Source: Mycolicibacter hiberniae
GTDB lineage: Bacteria; Actinomycetota; Actinomycetes; Mycobacteriales; Mycobacteriaceae
Assembly (NCBI RefSeq): GCF_010729485.1
Contig: NZ_AP022609.1
Span: 1,922,001-1,986,000, forward strand
Direction: 5' to 3'
DNA: 64,000 bases
This document shows, one piece after another, positions 56,619 to 64,000 of this stretch (position 1 is its first letter; each line of letters starts with the position of its first letter). The translations under genes and the position numbers were made by a program. The notes under the pieces were generated by a model. The model ran no database searches. It saw only the letters and a list, made by a program, of their open reading frames with translations, and was not told the origin of the DNA.

Positions 56619-57742
56619 CAGTCGCCCACCGTGACCTTGCTGCCCACCCCGGCGACCGTCTCGTAGACCCGGATGATCTGGTCGGCCACCACCGGCCAGT
56701 CGAATCGGCGCACCGCCTCAGCACCGGCGGCTACATAGGCGGCCCGCAGCGCGTCGTCGTCGAGAAGCTCGATCAGGGCGGCGGCCAGCGCCTCGTGGTC
56801 GTCGACCGGCACCAGCCGGCCCGCCTGCCCGTCGTTGAGCACCCTGCGGAAGGCGTCCAGGTCGCTGGCGACCACCGCGGTACCGGCGGACATCGCCTCG
56901 GCCAACACGATGCCGAAGCTCTCGCCGCCGGTGTTGGGTGCGCAGTACACGTCGGCACTGCGCAGCGCCGATGCCTTCTCTGCGTCGTCGACCTGCCCCA
57001 AGAAGCGCAGATGTTTCGCCAACTTGCCTGCGGCACGGCACAGTTCGTCTTCATCGCCCCGCCCGACAATCAGCACTTCGACGTCGCGGTGCGTCTCCGC
57101 CAGGGCTGGCAGCGCTCCCAGCAGCACCGCCATACCCTTACGGGGTTCGTCGTAGCGGCCCAAGAACAGCACCGTTCGCCCCGCGCGCGGATAGCCCGGC
57201 AGTGGCTGTGCCGCCGCGAAGGACGCCACATCCACCCCGTTGGGGATTTCCACCGCGTCCGAACCCAGGGCCTCCATCTGCCAGCGCCGGGCCAGGTCGG
57301 ACACCGCGATCCGGCCGATGATCTTCTCGTGCATCGGACGCAGCAGTGCCTGCACCACACTGAGCGTCAGCGACTTGGTCGTCGAGGTGTGAAACGTCGC
57401 CACGATCGGCCCCTCGGCCACGTTCAGCGCCAGCATCGACAGGCTGGGGGCGTTCGGCTCGTGCAGGTGCAGGACATCGAAATCACCGTTGGCCAGCCAC
57501 TTTTTGACCTTTCGGTGCGCAGCCGGGCTGAACTGCAGCCGGGCCACCGAGCCGTTGTAGGGAATGGCAACCGACTTACCGCCCGAGACCACGTAATCGG
57601 GCAGGGTGACATCCGGGGAGGCGGGCGCCAGCACGCTGACGTCATGTCCACGGGTCCGCAGCACCTCCGAAAGCTGCAGCACATGAGCCTGCACCCCGCC
57701 CGGCACATCGAACGAGTAGGGGCAGACCATGCCGATACGCAT
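56618..57742 (-). CDS. pimA: Phosphatidyl-myo-inositol mannosyltransferase
   Basis: GT4 glycosyltransferase adding the first mannose from GDP-mannose to phosphatidylinositol. 374 residues from ATG 57742, against 378 in M. tuberculosis. MRIGMVCPYSFDVPGGVQAHV at the N-terminus is the PimA signature; the membrane-binding basic patch is RKVKKWLANGDF. Catalytic-type His is in ATFHTSTTKS and the donor-binding E-x7-E in ESFGIVLAEAM. TGATG overlaps on both sides couple it to PatA and the Nudix gene. Confidence 0.96.
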   Translation of the reverse strand: MRIGMVCPYSFDVPGGVQAHVLQLSEVLRTRGHDVSVLAPASPDVTLPDYVVSGGKSVAIPYNGSVARLQFSPAAHRKVKKWLANGDFDVLHLHEPNAPSLSMLALNVAEGPIVATFHTSTTKSLTLSVVQALLRPMHEKIIGRIAVSDLARRWQMEALGSDAVEIPNGVDVASFAAAQPLPGYPRAGRTVLFLGRYDEPRKGMAVLLGALPALAETHRDVEVLIVGRGDEDELCRAAGKLAKHLRFLGQVDDAEKASALRSADVYCAPNTGGESFGIVLAEAMSAGTAVVASDLDAFRRVLNDGQAGRLVPVDDHEALAAALIELLDDDALRAAYVAAGAEAVRRFDWPVVADQIIRVYETVAGVGSKVTVGD

Positions 57743-58686
57743 CAGGTCTCCCCCAAGCGGGCCCGTCGCGATTCGGGCAGGTCGGCGATCCATTGCGGCT
57801 GCATCATGTGCCAGTCCTGCGGGTAAGCCGCGATGCCCTCGGCGAACTTGTCGGCCAGCGCCTGGGTGATCACGCCCACGTCCCCGCTGTCGCAGTTCAG
57901 CGGGGCGCCGATGTCGATGCCCCAGCCCGCGCCGTCGAACCAGCAGTGTGCCGGCAACAGCGCCGCGCCGGTAGCCAGAGCAAGTTTGGCCGGGCCGGCC
58001 GGCATCCGAGTGGTTTCGCAGAAGAACTCGACCGGTACTCCGTTGCGCGTTAAGTCGCGGTCCGCCATCAGAGACACCAGGCCATTGCTTGAAAGTCGTT
58101 CGGTGAGGATTTCGAACGGCGGCCGGGCTCCCCCGGACAGTGGTATCACCTCGAACCCCAGGCTCTCCCGAAAGGCCAGGAACCGCCGGTAGAGCGATTC
58201 GGGTTTGAGGCGTTCGGCGACGGTGGTGAAGCCGCCGTAAGTCTGGGCCAGCCATACCCCGCCCATGTCCCAGTTGCCACTGTGCGGCAACGCCAACACC
58301 GCCCCCCGGCCGGCCGTCAGTGCCGCGGTGATGTGCTCGTTTCCCCGCACCGATGCGTCCAGCTGCGCCGCCACCGCCGCGTGGTCCATGGCGGGTAGGC
58401 GGAACGCCTCTCGCCAGTACCGGGCGTAGGACGCCAGCGAGGCCCGCATCAGCTCCGCCGGCACCTGCGACGGATCCACACCGATGATGCGAGCCAGGTT
58501 CTTGCGCAGCTGTTCTGGCCCCCCGCCGCGGGCCGCGTACAGCGCGCCGGCGTCGAAAGCGTTGCGTGCGACGGCTTCCGGCATCGCGCGTACCAGCATC
58601 CAGCCCGCGGCGAATCCGGCGTCGGTGGCCCAGGCGTCCAACTGACTGAGCCCGGGAACTCGCAGGCCGCTCGGGATGAGGGTCAC
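57742..58686 (-). CDS. patA: Phosphatidylinositol mannoside acyltransferase (PatA, Rv2611c homologue)
   Basis: 314 residues from GTG 58686. Lipid A-type lauroyl/myristoyl acyltransferase family, with the H-x4-D active site in ALPHSGNWDMGG. In mycobacteria this enzyme palmitoylates the 6-position of the mannose put on by PimA. Also seen are ERLKPESLYRRFLAFRESLG and LMADRDLTRNGVPVEFF (acceptor/donor region). Translationally coupled to pgsA1 (GTGA) and pimA (TGATG), matching its place in the pathway. Confidence 0.93.
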   Translation of the reverse strand: MTLIPSGLRVPGLSQLDAWATDAGFAAGWMLVRAMPEAVARNAFDAGALYAARGGGPEQLRKNLARIIGVDPSQVPAELMRASLASYARYWREAFRLPAMDHAAVAAQLDASVRGNEHITAALTAGRGAVLALPHSGNWDMGGVWLAQTYGGFTTVAERLKPESLYRRFLAFRESLGFEVIPLSGGARPPFEILTERLSSNGLVSLMADRDLTRNGVPVEFFCETTRMPAGPAKLALATGAALLPAHCWFDGAGWGIDIGAPLNCDSGDVGVITQALADKFAEGIAAYPQDWHMMQPQWIADLPESRRARLGET

Positions 58687-59348
58687 GATTCGGAGGTTTC
58701 CTCGCCGTCGGACACCCGCGGCAGCGGCTCCACGGCGCCCGGTGAGGTGCGCACGGTGTGCAACCGCTGGGCGCAGGTGATCAGGCTGGCCACGGCCAGC
58801 AGCCACATCGCCACGGGCAAAGCCCACGGCAGCGGGAATACCGGCAGGCCGGATAGGCCGGCTCCGACCAGCACGATGATCAGTCGTTCGGGGCGTTCGA
58901 TGTAGCCGCCGTCGCCCCGCAGTCCGCTGGCCTCCGCCCGGGCCTTGATGTAGGAGATGACCTGCGATGTGACCAGGCAGATCAGGGTCGCCACCACCAG
59001 CGGGGGGTTGCCCAACCCGAACGCCGCCCACCAGGCCAGCCCGCAGAACACCGCGCCGTCGCTGATGCGGTCGCAGGTGGCGTCCAAGACCGCGCCGAAC
59101 GCGCTGCCGCCGCCGCTTTCCCGGGCCATCGCCCCGTCGACCATGTCGAAGTGCACGAAGAACCAGACCACCAGGGTCCCGGCGAACAGCTGGCCGGTGG
59201 GAAACAGCGTCAGCGCCGCGATCACCGCGCCGGCGGTGCCCACCATGGTGACGATGTCGGCGGTGAGCCCGGCCCGCAGCAGGCATCGCGCCACCGGCGT
59301 GGTGATCCCGGCGAACGTAGCCCGCGACAGGAACGGCAGTCTGCTCAT
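58683..59348 (-). CDS. pgsA1: Phosphatidylinositol (phosphate) synthase, CDP-alcohol phosphotransferase
   Basis: 221 residues from ATG 59348, which overlaps the stop of the HIT gene (ATGA). A membrane enzyme with about six helices. The CDP-alcohol phosphotransferase motif D-x2-DG-x2-AR-x8-G-x3-D-x3-D is complete in DMVDGAMARESGGGSAFG followed by AVLDATCD. Makes the phosphatidylinositol (via PI-phosphate) that PimA and PatA then modify. Charged C-terminal tail. Confidence 0.95.
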   Translation of the reverse strand: MSRLPFLSRATFAGITTPVARCLLRAGLTADIVTMVGTAGAVIAALTLFPTGQLFAGTLVVWFFVHFDMVDGAMARESGGGSAFGAVLDATCDRISDGAVFCGLAWWAAFGLGNPPLVVATLICLVTSQVISYIKARAEASGLRGDGGYIERPERLIIVLVGAGLSGLPVFPLPWALPVAMWLLAVASLITCAQRLHTVRTSPGAVEPLPRVSDGEETSES

Positions 59349-59926
59349 TGCTGTTTGACCCACTCGTCGGCGAGCAGCCGGCGGGTGTCGCGCAACAACT
59401 GCGGGATCACCTTGGAACCGCCCACGATCGTGATGAAGTTCGCGTCACCGCCCCACCGCGGCACCACGTGCACGTGCAGGTGCTCGGCCAGCGAACCGCC
59501 GGCCGACTCGCCGAGATTGAGCCCGACGTTGAACCCGTGCGGGTGGGATACGGCTTTGATGACCCGGATCGACTTCTGGATGAACGCCATCAATTCGGCG
59601 CCCTCCTCGTCGGTGAGGTCTTCGAACTCCGAGAATCGCCGGTAGGGCACCACCATCAGATGCCCGGGGTTGTACGGGTAGAGGTTGAGCACCGCGTAGA
59701 CGTGCTCGCCACGCGCCACCACCAGACCGTCCTCGTCGGACATCGCCGGGATATCGGTGAACGGTTGAGTGGACCGCGCAGACGCCCCGGACTCCGCGCG
59801 CTTGAGCGGCGCCTCGGCCAGATAAGTCATCCGGTAGGGCGTCCACAGCCGTTGCAGCCGGTCGGGTTCACCGACGCCGGTGTCTATCAGCTCCGCCGGC
59901 GCATCCTTGTCCTGGTCTCCGCTCAT
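59345..59926 (-). CDS. HIT-domain AP4A phosphorylase-type protein (Rv2613c homologue)
   Basis: 193 residues from ATG 59926, overlapping the thrS stop by 4 bp. HIT superfamily: the histidine triad is in [14 protein letters not shown] (HxHxH). The preceding Asn/Gly segment [17 protein letters not shown] binds the nucleotide phosphate. N-terminal [15 protein letters not shown] is typical of the Rv2613c group, whose M. tuberculosis member is a diadenosine tetraphosphate phosphorylase. The link to thrS makes sense because aminoacyl-tRNA synthetases produce Ap4A. Confidence 0.93.
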   Translation of the reverse strand: MSGDQDKDAPAELIDTGVGEPDRLQRLWTPYRMTYLAEAPLKRAESGASARSTQPFTDIPAMSDEDGLVVARGEHVYAVLNLYPYNPGHLMVVPYRRFSEFEDLTDEEGAELMAFIQKSIRVIKAVSHPHGFNVGLNLGESAGGSLAEHLHVHVVPRWGGDANFITIVGGSKVIPQLLRDTRRLLADEWVKQQ

Positions 59927-61989
59927 GGCGTCTCGCTCGCCGTCAGGCGCGCCCGAAGCGTCTCCGCGGTCGGCGCGGTGTTCTCGCGTGCCGCGATCCA
60001 GCCGGCAATGGCCGCCACCGCCTGCTCGCGCGGGACCCCGTTGATCTGGGTGCGATCCGCGAAGCGGAAGCTGACCGCTTCGGCCTCGACGTCCCGGTCG
60101 CCGGCCAGCAGCATGAACGGGACCTTCTGGTTGGTGTGGTTGACGATCTTCTTGGGCATCCGATCGTCGCTGGCGTCCACCTCGACCCGAACGCCGTGCC
60201 GGCGCAGCTGGGCGGCCAGGTCTTCCAAGTAGGGCACGTGTTGGTCGGCGACCGGGATGCCGACCGCCTGGATCGGCGCCAGCCAGGCCGGGAAGGCACC
60301 GGCGTAGTGCTCGGTCAGCACCCCGAAGAACCGTTCGATGGAACCGAACAACGCCCGGTGGATCAGCACCGGCCGCTGGCGGGTTCCGTCGGAGGCGGTG
60401 TACTCCAGTTCGAAACGGTCCGGCATGTTGAAGTCGAGCTGGATGGTCGACATCTGCCAGCTGCGCCCGAGGGCGTCCTTGACCTGGACCGAGATCTTCG
60501 GCCCGTAGAACGCCGCACCGCCCGGGTCGGGCACCAAGGTCAGCCCGGAGGCCTCGGCGACCTCGCGCAGCGTGTCGGTGGCCTCCTCCCAGACCTCGTC
60601 GGAGCCCACGTACTTGTCCGGGTCCTTCGTGGACAGCTCCAGGAAATAGTCGTCCAGGCCGTAGTCGGCGAGCAGGTCGAGCACGAAGCGCAGCAACGAG
60701 GCCAGCTCGTCGCGCATGCTCTCCCGGGTGCAGTAGATGTGTGCGTCGTCCTGGGTCATCCCGCGCACCCGGGTGAGCCCGTGCACCACACCGGAGCGTT
60801 CGTAGCGGTAGACGCTGCCGAACTCGAAGAGCCGCAACGGAAGTTCGCGGTACGAGCGTCCGCGCGACCGGAAGATCAGGTGGTGCATCGGGCAGTTCAT
60901 CGGCTTGAGGTAGTAGTCCTGGCCGGGTTTGCGCAGGGTGCCGTCTTCGGCGAACTCCGCGTCGATGTGCATGGCCGGATACATGCCCTCGCGGTACCAC
61001 TCCAGGTGCCCGGACGTCTCGTAGAGCTCGGACTTGGTGATGTGCGGGGTGTTGACGAACTGATAGCCCGCCTCGATGTGCTTACGCCGCGAGTACTCCT
61101 CGAGCTCGCGCCGGATGATTCCGCCTTTGGGGTGGAAAACCGGTAGGCCCGAGCCGATCTCGTCGGGGAAGCTGAACAGGTCCAGTTCGACCCCGAGCTT
61201 GCGGTGATCGCGCCGCAGTGCCTCTTCGATCAACTCCAGATGGCTGTCCAGCGCCTCCTGCGATTCCCATGCGGTGCCGTACACCCGTTGCAGGCTGGCG
61301 TTGTTCTGATCGCCGCGCCAGTAGGCCGCCGATGAGCGGGTGAGTTTGAAGGCGGGGATGAACCGCGTGGTCGGGATGTGCGGCCCTCGGCACAGATCGC
61401 CCCAAACCCGTTCCCGGGTACGGGGGTTGAGGTTGTCGTAGGCGGTGAGCTCGTCGCCGCCGACCTCCATGATGTCCGGGTCGTCGGCCTTGCCGAAGTC
61501 GGCGGAGACCAGCTCCAGCTTGTAGGGCTCGCCGGCCAACTCGCCGCAGGCGGCGTCCTTGGACTCATACACCCGCCGGGAGAAGAGCTGCCCTTCCTTG
61601 ATGATGGCGCGCATCCGCTTCTCCAGCTTGGCCAGATCTTCGGGAGTGAACGGCTCCGGCACGTCGAAGTCGTAGTAGAAGCCGTCGGTGATCGGCGGCC
61701 CGATACCGAGTTTGGCCGCCGGGAACAGATCCTGGACCGCCTGGGCCAGCACGTGCGCGCAGGAATGCCGGATCACGCTGCGGCCGTCGTCGGTGTCGGC
61801 GGCGACCGGGGTGACCTCGGCGTCAGCGGCGGGCGTCCAGCTCAGGTCGCGCAGCCGCCCGTCGGCGTCGCGCACCACCACGATGGCGTCCGGTGCGCCC
61901 CGTTCGGGCAGGCCCGCCGCGCGCACCGCTGCGGCCGCGGTGGTCCCGGCGGGAACCCGGATCGGGACGGGCTGTGCGGGCGCGCTCAT
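59923..61989 (-). CDS. thrS: Threonyl-tRNA synthetase
   Basis: Class II synthetase, 688 residues, full length. Domain order: TGS (residues about 1-70), the editing domain with [16 protein letters not shown] and the late Cys/His, the catalytic core with [21 protein letters not shown] (zinc-ligand Cys and His), [14 protein letters not shown] (motif 2) and [19 protein letters not shown] (motif 3), and the anticodon-binding domain with [17 protein letters not shown]. First gene of the operon thrS-HIT-pgsA1-patA-pimA-Nudix. The 93-bp gap to the thioesterase gene upstream shows no obvious T-box. Confidence 0.97.
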   Translation of the reverse strand: MSAPAQPVPIRVPAGTTAAAAVRAAGLPERGAPDAIVVVRDADGRLRDLSWTPAADAEVTPVAADTDDGRSVIRHSCAHVLAQAVQDLFPAAKLGIGPPITDGFYYDFDVPEPFTPEDLAKLEKRMRAIIKEGQLFSRRVYESKDAACGELAGEPYKLELVSADFGKADDPDIMEVGGDELTAYDNLNPRTRERVWGDLCRGPHIPTTRFIPAFKLTRSSAAYWRGDQNNASLQRVYGTAWESQEALDSHLELIEEALRRDHRKLGVELDLFSFPDEIGSGLPVFHPKGGIIRRELEEYSRRKHIEAGYQFVNTPHITKSELYETSGHLEWYREGMYPAMHIDAEFAEDGTLRKPGQDYYLKPMNCPMHHLIFRSRGRSYRELPLRLFEFGSVYRYERSGVVHGLTRVRGMTQDDAHIYCTRESMRDELASLLRFVLDLLADYGLDDYFLELSTKDPDKYVGSDEVWEEATDTLREVAEASGLTLVPDPGGAAFYGPKISVQVKDALGRSWQMSTIQLDFNMPDRFELEYTASDGTRQRPVLIHRALFGSIERFFGVLTEHYAGAFPAWLAPIQAVGIPVADQHVPYLEDLAAQLRRHGVRVEVDASDDRMPKKIVNHTNQKVPFMLLAGDRDVEAEAVSFRFADRTQINGVPREQAVAAIAGWIAARENTAPTAETLRARLTASETP

Positions 61990-62082
61990 GACGTGGTCTC
62001 CAAGGGGGTGCTAGGGGCTAGAAACGTCCGCGACCATGCTATCGGGGGGGCTGTGGGCGAACCGTTCGGGAGTGCACCGCCG

Positions 62083-62697
62083 TCATGGTTGACCGGGTTT
62101 GAGCACCACGAACAACGCCTCGCCGTCGGCCAGCACGGTGTCACCGTCGCAGAGTGTGGTCTCGACAAAGATCTTGCGGCCCTCGGTCCTGCTCACCCAC
62201 GCCCGGACCTGCAACTCTTTCTCGATCGGGACGATCTGGCGGTAGTTGACGTGTAGGTAGGCGGTGCGCTGGTAGTCCCCGCCGGTCAGCATCCAGGACG
62301 CGGTACCCAACACCGAGTCGAACAACAGCCCGATAGCCCCGCCGTGCGCCGCACCGTTGCGGCCCAGGTGGAATCGCCGGAAGCGGGCCCAGCCGCTCAG
62401 CCGCCGCTCGCCGTCCCGCTTCAGCTTCATCGGCACCGCCAGCACATTGCCGCGCATGGGCAGGTCCAGCCGGCGACCGGACGGCGACGACCACTCGTCG
62501 GTGTCGAAGGGGGCCAGCAGCTCACACACGCTCTGCAGGGCGTCGGCAGCCCGGCTGATCACCTCGGCGGGAGCGTCGGCGGCACGGGCATGGTCCTGCA
62601 GGGCGCGCACATTGTCCAGGAAGCGGCCGTAGTCCGGCCCGCCCTTCTGGGTCGGTTCGGGCGGATTGAAGCCGCCGCCGGCGTGTGTGGCTGTCAT
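62083..62697 (-). CDS. Hotdog-fold thioesterase family protein
   Basis: 204 residues from ATG 62697. The C-terminal 130 residues form a PaaI-like hotdog domain with RNGAAHGGAIGLLFDSVLG (H-G-G followed by Asp). The N-terminal 80 residues are helical and unassigned (ALQDHARAADAPAEVISRAAD). YLHVNYRQIVPIEKELQVRAWV is the usual second strand pair of the fold. The substrate is unknown. Upstream of thrS on the same strand. Confidence 0.82.
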   Translation of the reverse strand: MTATHAGGGFNPPEPTQKGGPDYGRFLDNVRALQDHARAADAPAEVISRAADALQSVCELLAPFDTDEWSSPSGRRLDLPMRGNVLAVPMKLKRDGERRLSGWARFRRFHLGRNGAAHGGAIGLLFDSVLGTASWMLTGGDYQRTAYLHVNYRQIVPIEKELQVRAWVSRTEGRKIFVETTLCDGDTVLADGEALFVVLKPGQP

Positions 62698-62761
62698 CCC
62701 CCTATTTAACGTTCCGGCCAATGCCGGGCGAACGGCGCGCCCGCGGTGGCAAGGTGGGGCC

Positions 62762-63265
62762 GTGGAATTGAGCACGCTGCGTGAGCTGCCGCTCACCTAC
62801 CCCGAGGTGGGCGCCACCGCCGGAACGCTGCCCGCCGGCTATCACCATCTGGATCTGAGCGCCCCGATAGGCACGGGCAGGCAACGCTTCGAGGAGGCCG
62901 GCGACGCGGTGCTGCGCTGGGGGATGCTCCGCGGCGCCGGCGTCGGGGTACGGGTGAAGGCTGACCGCGAGGTCGCCGAGGTGGACGCCGTGGTGCTGGT
63001 TCGCCTGGGACTGATGACCGCACCGTGCCGGGTCGTCTATGTGGTGTCCGAGCCCGACCGGCGCGGCTTCGCCTACGGCACCCTGGCGGGGCATCCCGAA
63101 TCCGGCGAGGAGCTGTTCGCGGTGCGCTACGACGCCGCCGATGACACGGTGTACGCCCAGATTCGGGCGTTCTCCCGGCCGGCCACCTGGTGGACCAAGG
63201 CAGCCGGACCGATCGGGCCCTTTCTGCAGCGCACCATCGCCACCCGTTATCTGCGAGCGGTGTGA
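62762..63265 (+). CDS. DUF1990 family protein
   Basis: 167 residues from GTG 62762. LTYPEVGATAGTLPAGYHHL at the start and GRQRFEEAGDAVLRWGMLRGAG are the family hallmarks of DUF1990; VVYVVSEPDRRGFAYGTLAGHPESGEE and the C-terminal WWTKAAGPIGPFLQRTIATRYL follow. These proteins look like small lipid-binding (START-like) folds of unknown function. Divergent from the thioesterase gene, convergent with the nitronate monooxygenase gene. Confidence 0.85.
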   Translation: MELSTLRELPLTYPEVGATAGTLPAGYHHLDLSAPIGTGRQRFEEAGDAVLRWGMLRGAGVGVRVKADREVAEVDAVVLVRLGLMTAPCRVVYVVSEPDRRGFAYGTLAGHPESGEELFAVRYDAADDTVYAQIRAFSRPATWWTKAAGPIGPFLQRTIATRYLRAV

Positions 63266-63269
63266 CGGG

Positions 63270-64000
63270 TCAAGCCCAGCGCGCCAGCAGCCGTTGCGCC
63301 CCGCTGCACAGCTCGTCGATCACCACCGCCACCGGGCGGCTGTCGGTGAGCATGCCGACGCTCTGACCGGCGTCCACCGGGGCGAGTCGCTGATCGCCGT
63401 CGGCGATCGCGGCTGCCAGTTCCGATCTCGCATCTCGATCGGCGGCCAGCGCATCCTCATGACCGGCCCAGCGGCCGGTGAAATCGTTGCGCAACACCCG
63501 CGACGGGAACCACGCCGGCCAATCCAGACGCTGCCCGACATCGAAGACCCGGGTGGTGATCGTGTCGGTGCCGGTGGCTGCGATCAGCGCGCGGCGGGCA
63601 CCCTCGCCGGTCAGCGCCTCGGGGCATGCCGACAACACGGTTCCCAGCCAGGCTCCCGCGGCGCCGGCGGCCAGCACAGCGGCCAGGCTGCGCGGCCCGG
63701 CGATCCCACCGGCGGCCAGCACCGGAACCTCGACGACCTCCAGAACGGCGTCCAGCAGGGGCAGCGTGGCAAGCCGGATCGCGCCGTGGCCGCCGCCCTC
63801 GGCTCCGCGCGCCACCAGCACGTCCACTCCGGCGTCCCGGGCCCGGCGGGCGGTCTCGGCGTCGTAGACCTGGGTGGCAGCCGCAATCCCGGCCCCGTGT
63901 GCCCGCTGCACCCAGGAAAGGTTGACGCCGAAGCTGACCGACAGCAACGTCGGGCCGGCAGCCAGCGCCGCCTCCAGTAAGTCGGGTTGGTCGCGGATCA
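63270..64000 (-). CDS. Nitronate monooxygenase/2-nitropropane dioxygenase family, C-terminal part (runs off the right edge)
   Basis: The frame is open to the window end; about 243 codons are visible. FMN-binding TIM-barrel protein with LLSVSFGVN, VLVARGAEGGGHG, PVLAAGGIAGPRSLAAVLAAGAAGAWLGT (phosphate-binding GGI/GAAG loops) and TRVFDVGQRLDWPAWFPSRVLRN. These are typical of the NMO family, which oxidises alkyl nitronates; some relatives are enoyl-ACP reductases (FabK). The N-terminus lies beyond the right edge of the window. Confidence 0.88.
   Translation of the reverse strand, partial: IRDQPDLLEAALAAGPTLLSVSFGVNLSWVQRAHGAGIAAATQVYDAETARRARDAGVDVLVARGAEGGGHGAIRLATLPLLDAVLEVVEVPVLAAGGIAGPRSLAAVLAAGAAGAWLGTVLSACPEALTGEGARRALIAATGTDTITTRVFDVGQRLDWPAWFPSRVLRNDFTGRWAGHEDALAADRDARSELAAAIADGDQRLAPVDAGQSVGMLTDSRPVAVVIDELCSGAQRLLARWA

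Overview
The window is from a high-GC actinobacterium that is almost certainly a Mycobacterium. It carries PE, PPE and Esx proteins, a type VII (ESX) secretion locus, mycobacterial Rpf and PIM-synthesis genes, and many GTG starts with 4-bp GTGA/ATGA overlaps. Gene order follows, from memory, the M. tuberculosis stretch aspS - Rv2575 - Rv2576c - hisS - Rv2581c - ppiB - relA - apt - Rv2585c - secF - secD - yajC - gabT - ruvBAC - yebC - pdxT - tesB2 - pdxS - Nudix - pimA - PatA - pgsA1 - HIT - thrS. I cannot name the species.

Layout. 1-4.4 kb: 5' end of a DUF3097 gene, an AT-rich regulatory stretch, a short resuscitation-promoting factor, a hotdog thioesterase, aspS and a membrane protein with an internal duplication. 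4.4-5.5 kb: a defective IS481-type element. 5.6-7.9 kb: a PE-PPE-EsxM-EsxN-like (ESX-5-type) substrate cassette. 8.3-26 kb: conserved core genes, namely a metallopeptidase, hisS, a cyclophilin, relA/apt, secDF-yajC, gabT and ruvCAB with a LexA box. 26-50.6 kb: an accessory island bounded by two 810-bp direct repeats, each holding a complete yebC. 50.6-64 kb: conserved core again, with an ABC1 kinase, pyridoxal phosphate synthase (pdxS/pdxT), the phosphatidylinositol mannoside operon, thrS, and a nitronate monooxygenase cut by the window end.

The island is the exciting part. It carries (a) a bile-acid/sodium-symporter-family transporter translationally coupled to a type I arylsulfatase, (b) a second copy of the defective IS481 element, in opposite orientation, placed exactly at the stop codon of eccE, and (c) one long minus-strand operon PE-PPE-PPE-esxG-esxH-[2-oxoglutarate sulfatase]-eccA-eccB-eccC-eccD-mycP-eccE. 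By sequence this is an ESX-3-type system, but with the substrate genes moved to the front, no espG chaperone gene, an Rv3406-like alkylsulfatase dioxygenase inside the operon, a mycosin whose catalytic Ser and oxyanion Asn are replaced (Gly and Asp), and an EsxH-like protein with one zinc-ligand His changed to Arg. A 32-codon relic of an esxG gene lies between the two PPE genes and records how the cassette was duplicated. The direct repeats predict that the 23.7-kb island could leave as a circle and restore a single intact yebC.

How the genes work together: the core parts are housekeeping (translation, stringent response, Sec export, Holliday-junction processing, vitamin B6, PIM lipids). The island could combine release of sulfate from sulfate esters with an ESX-3-like export system; that link rests on gene proximity and remains inference.
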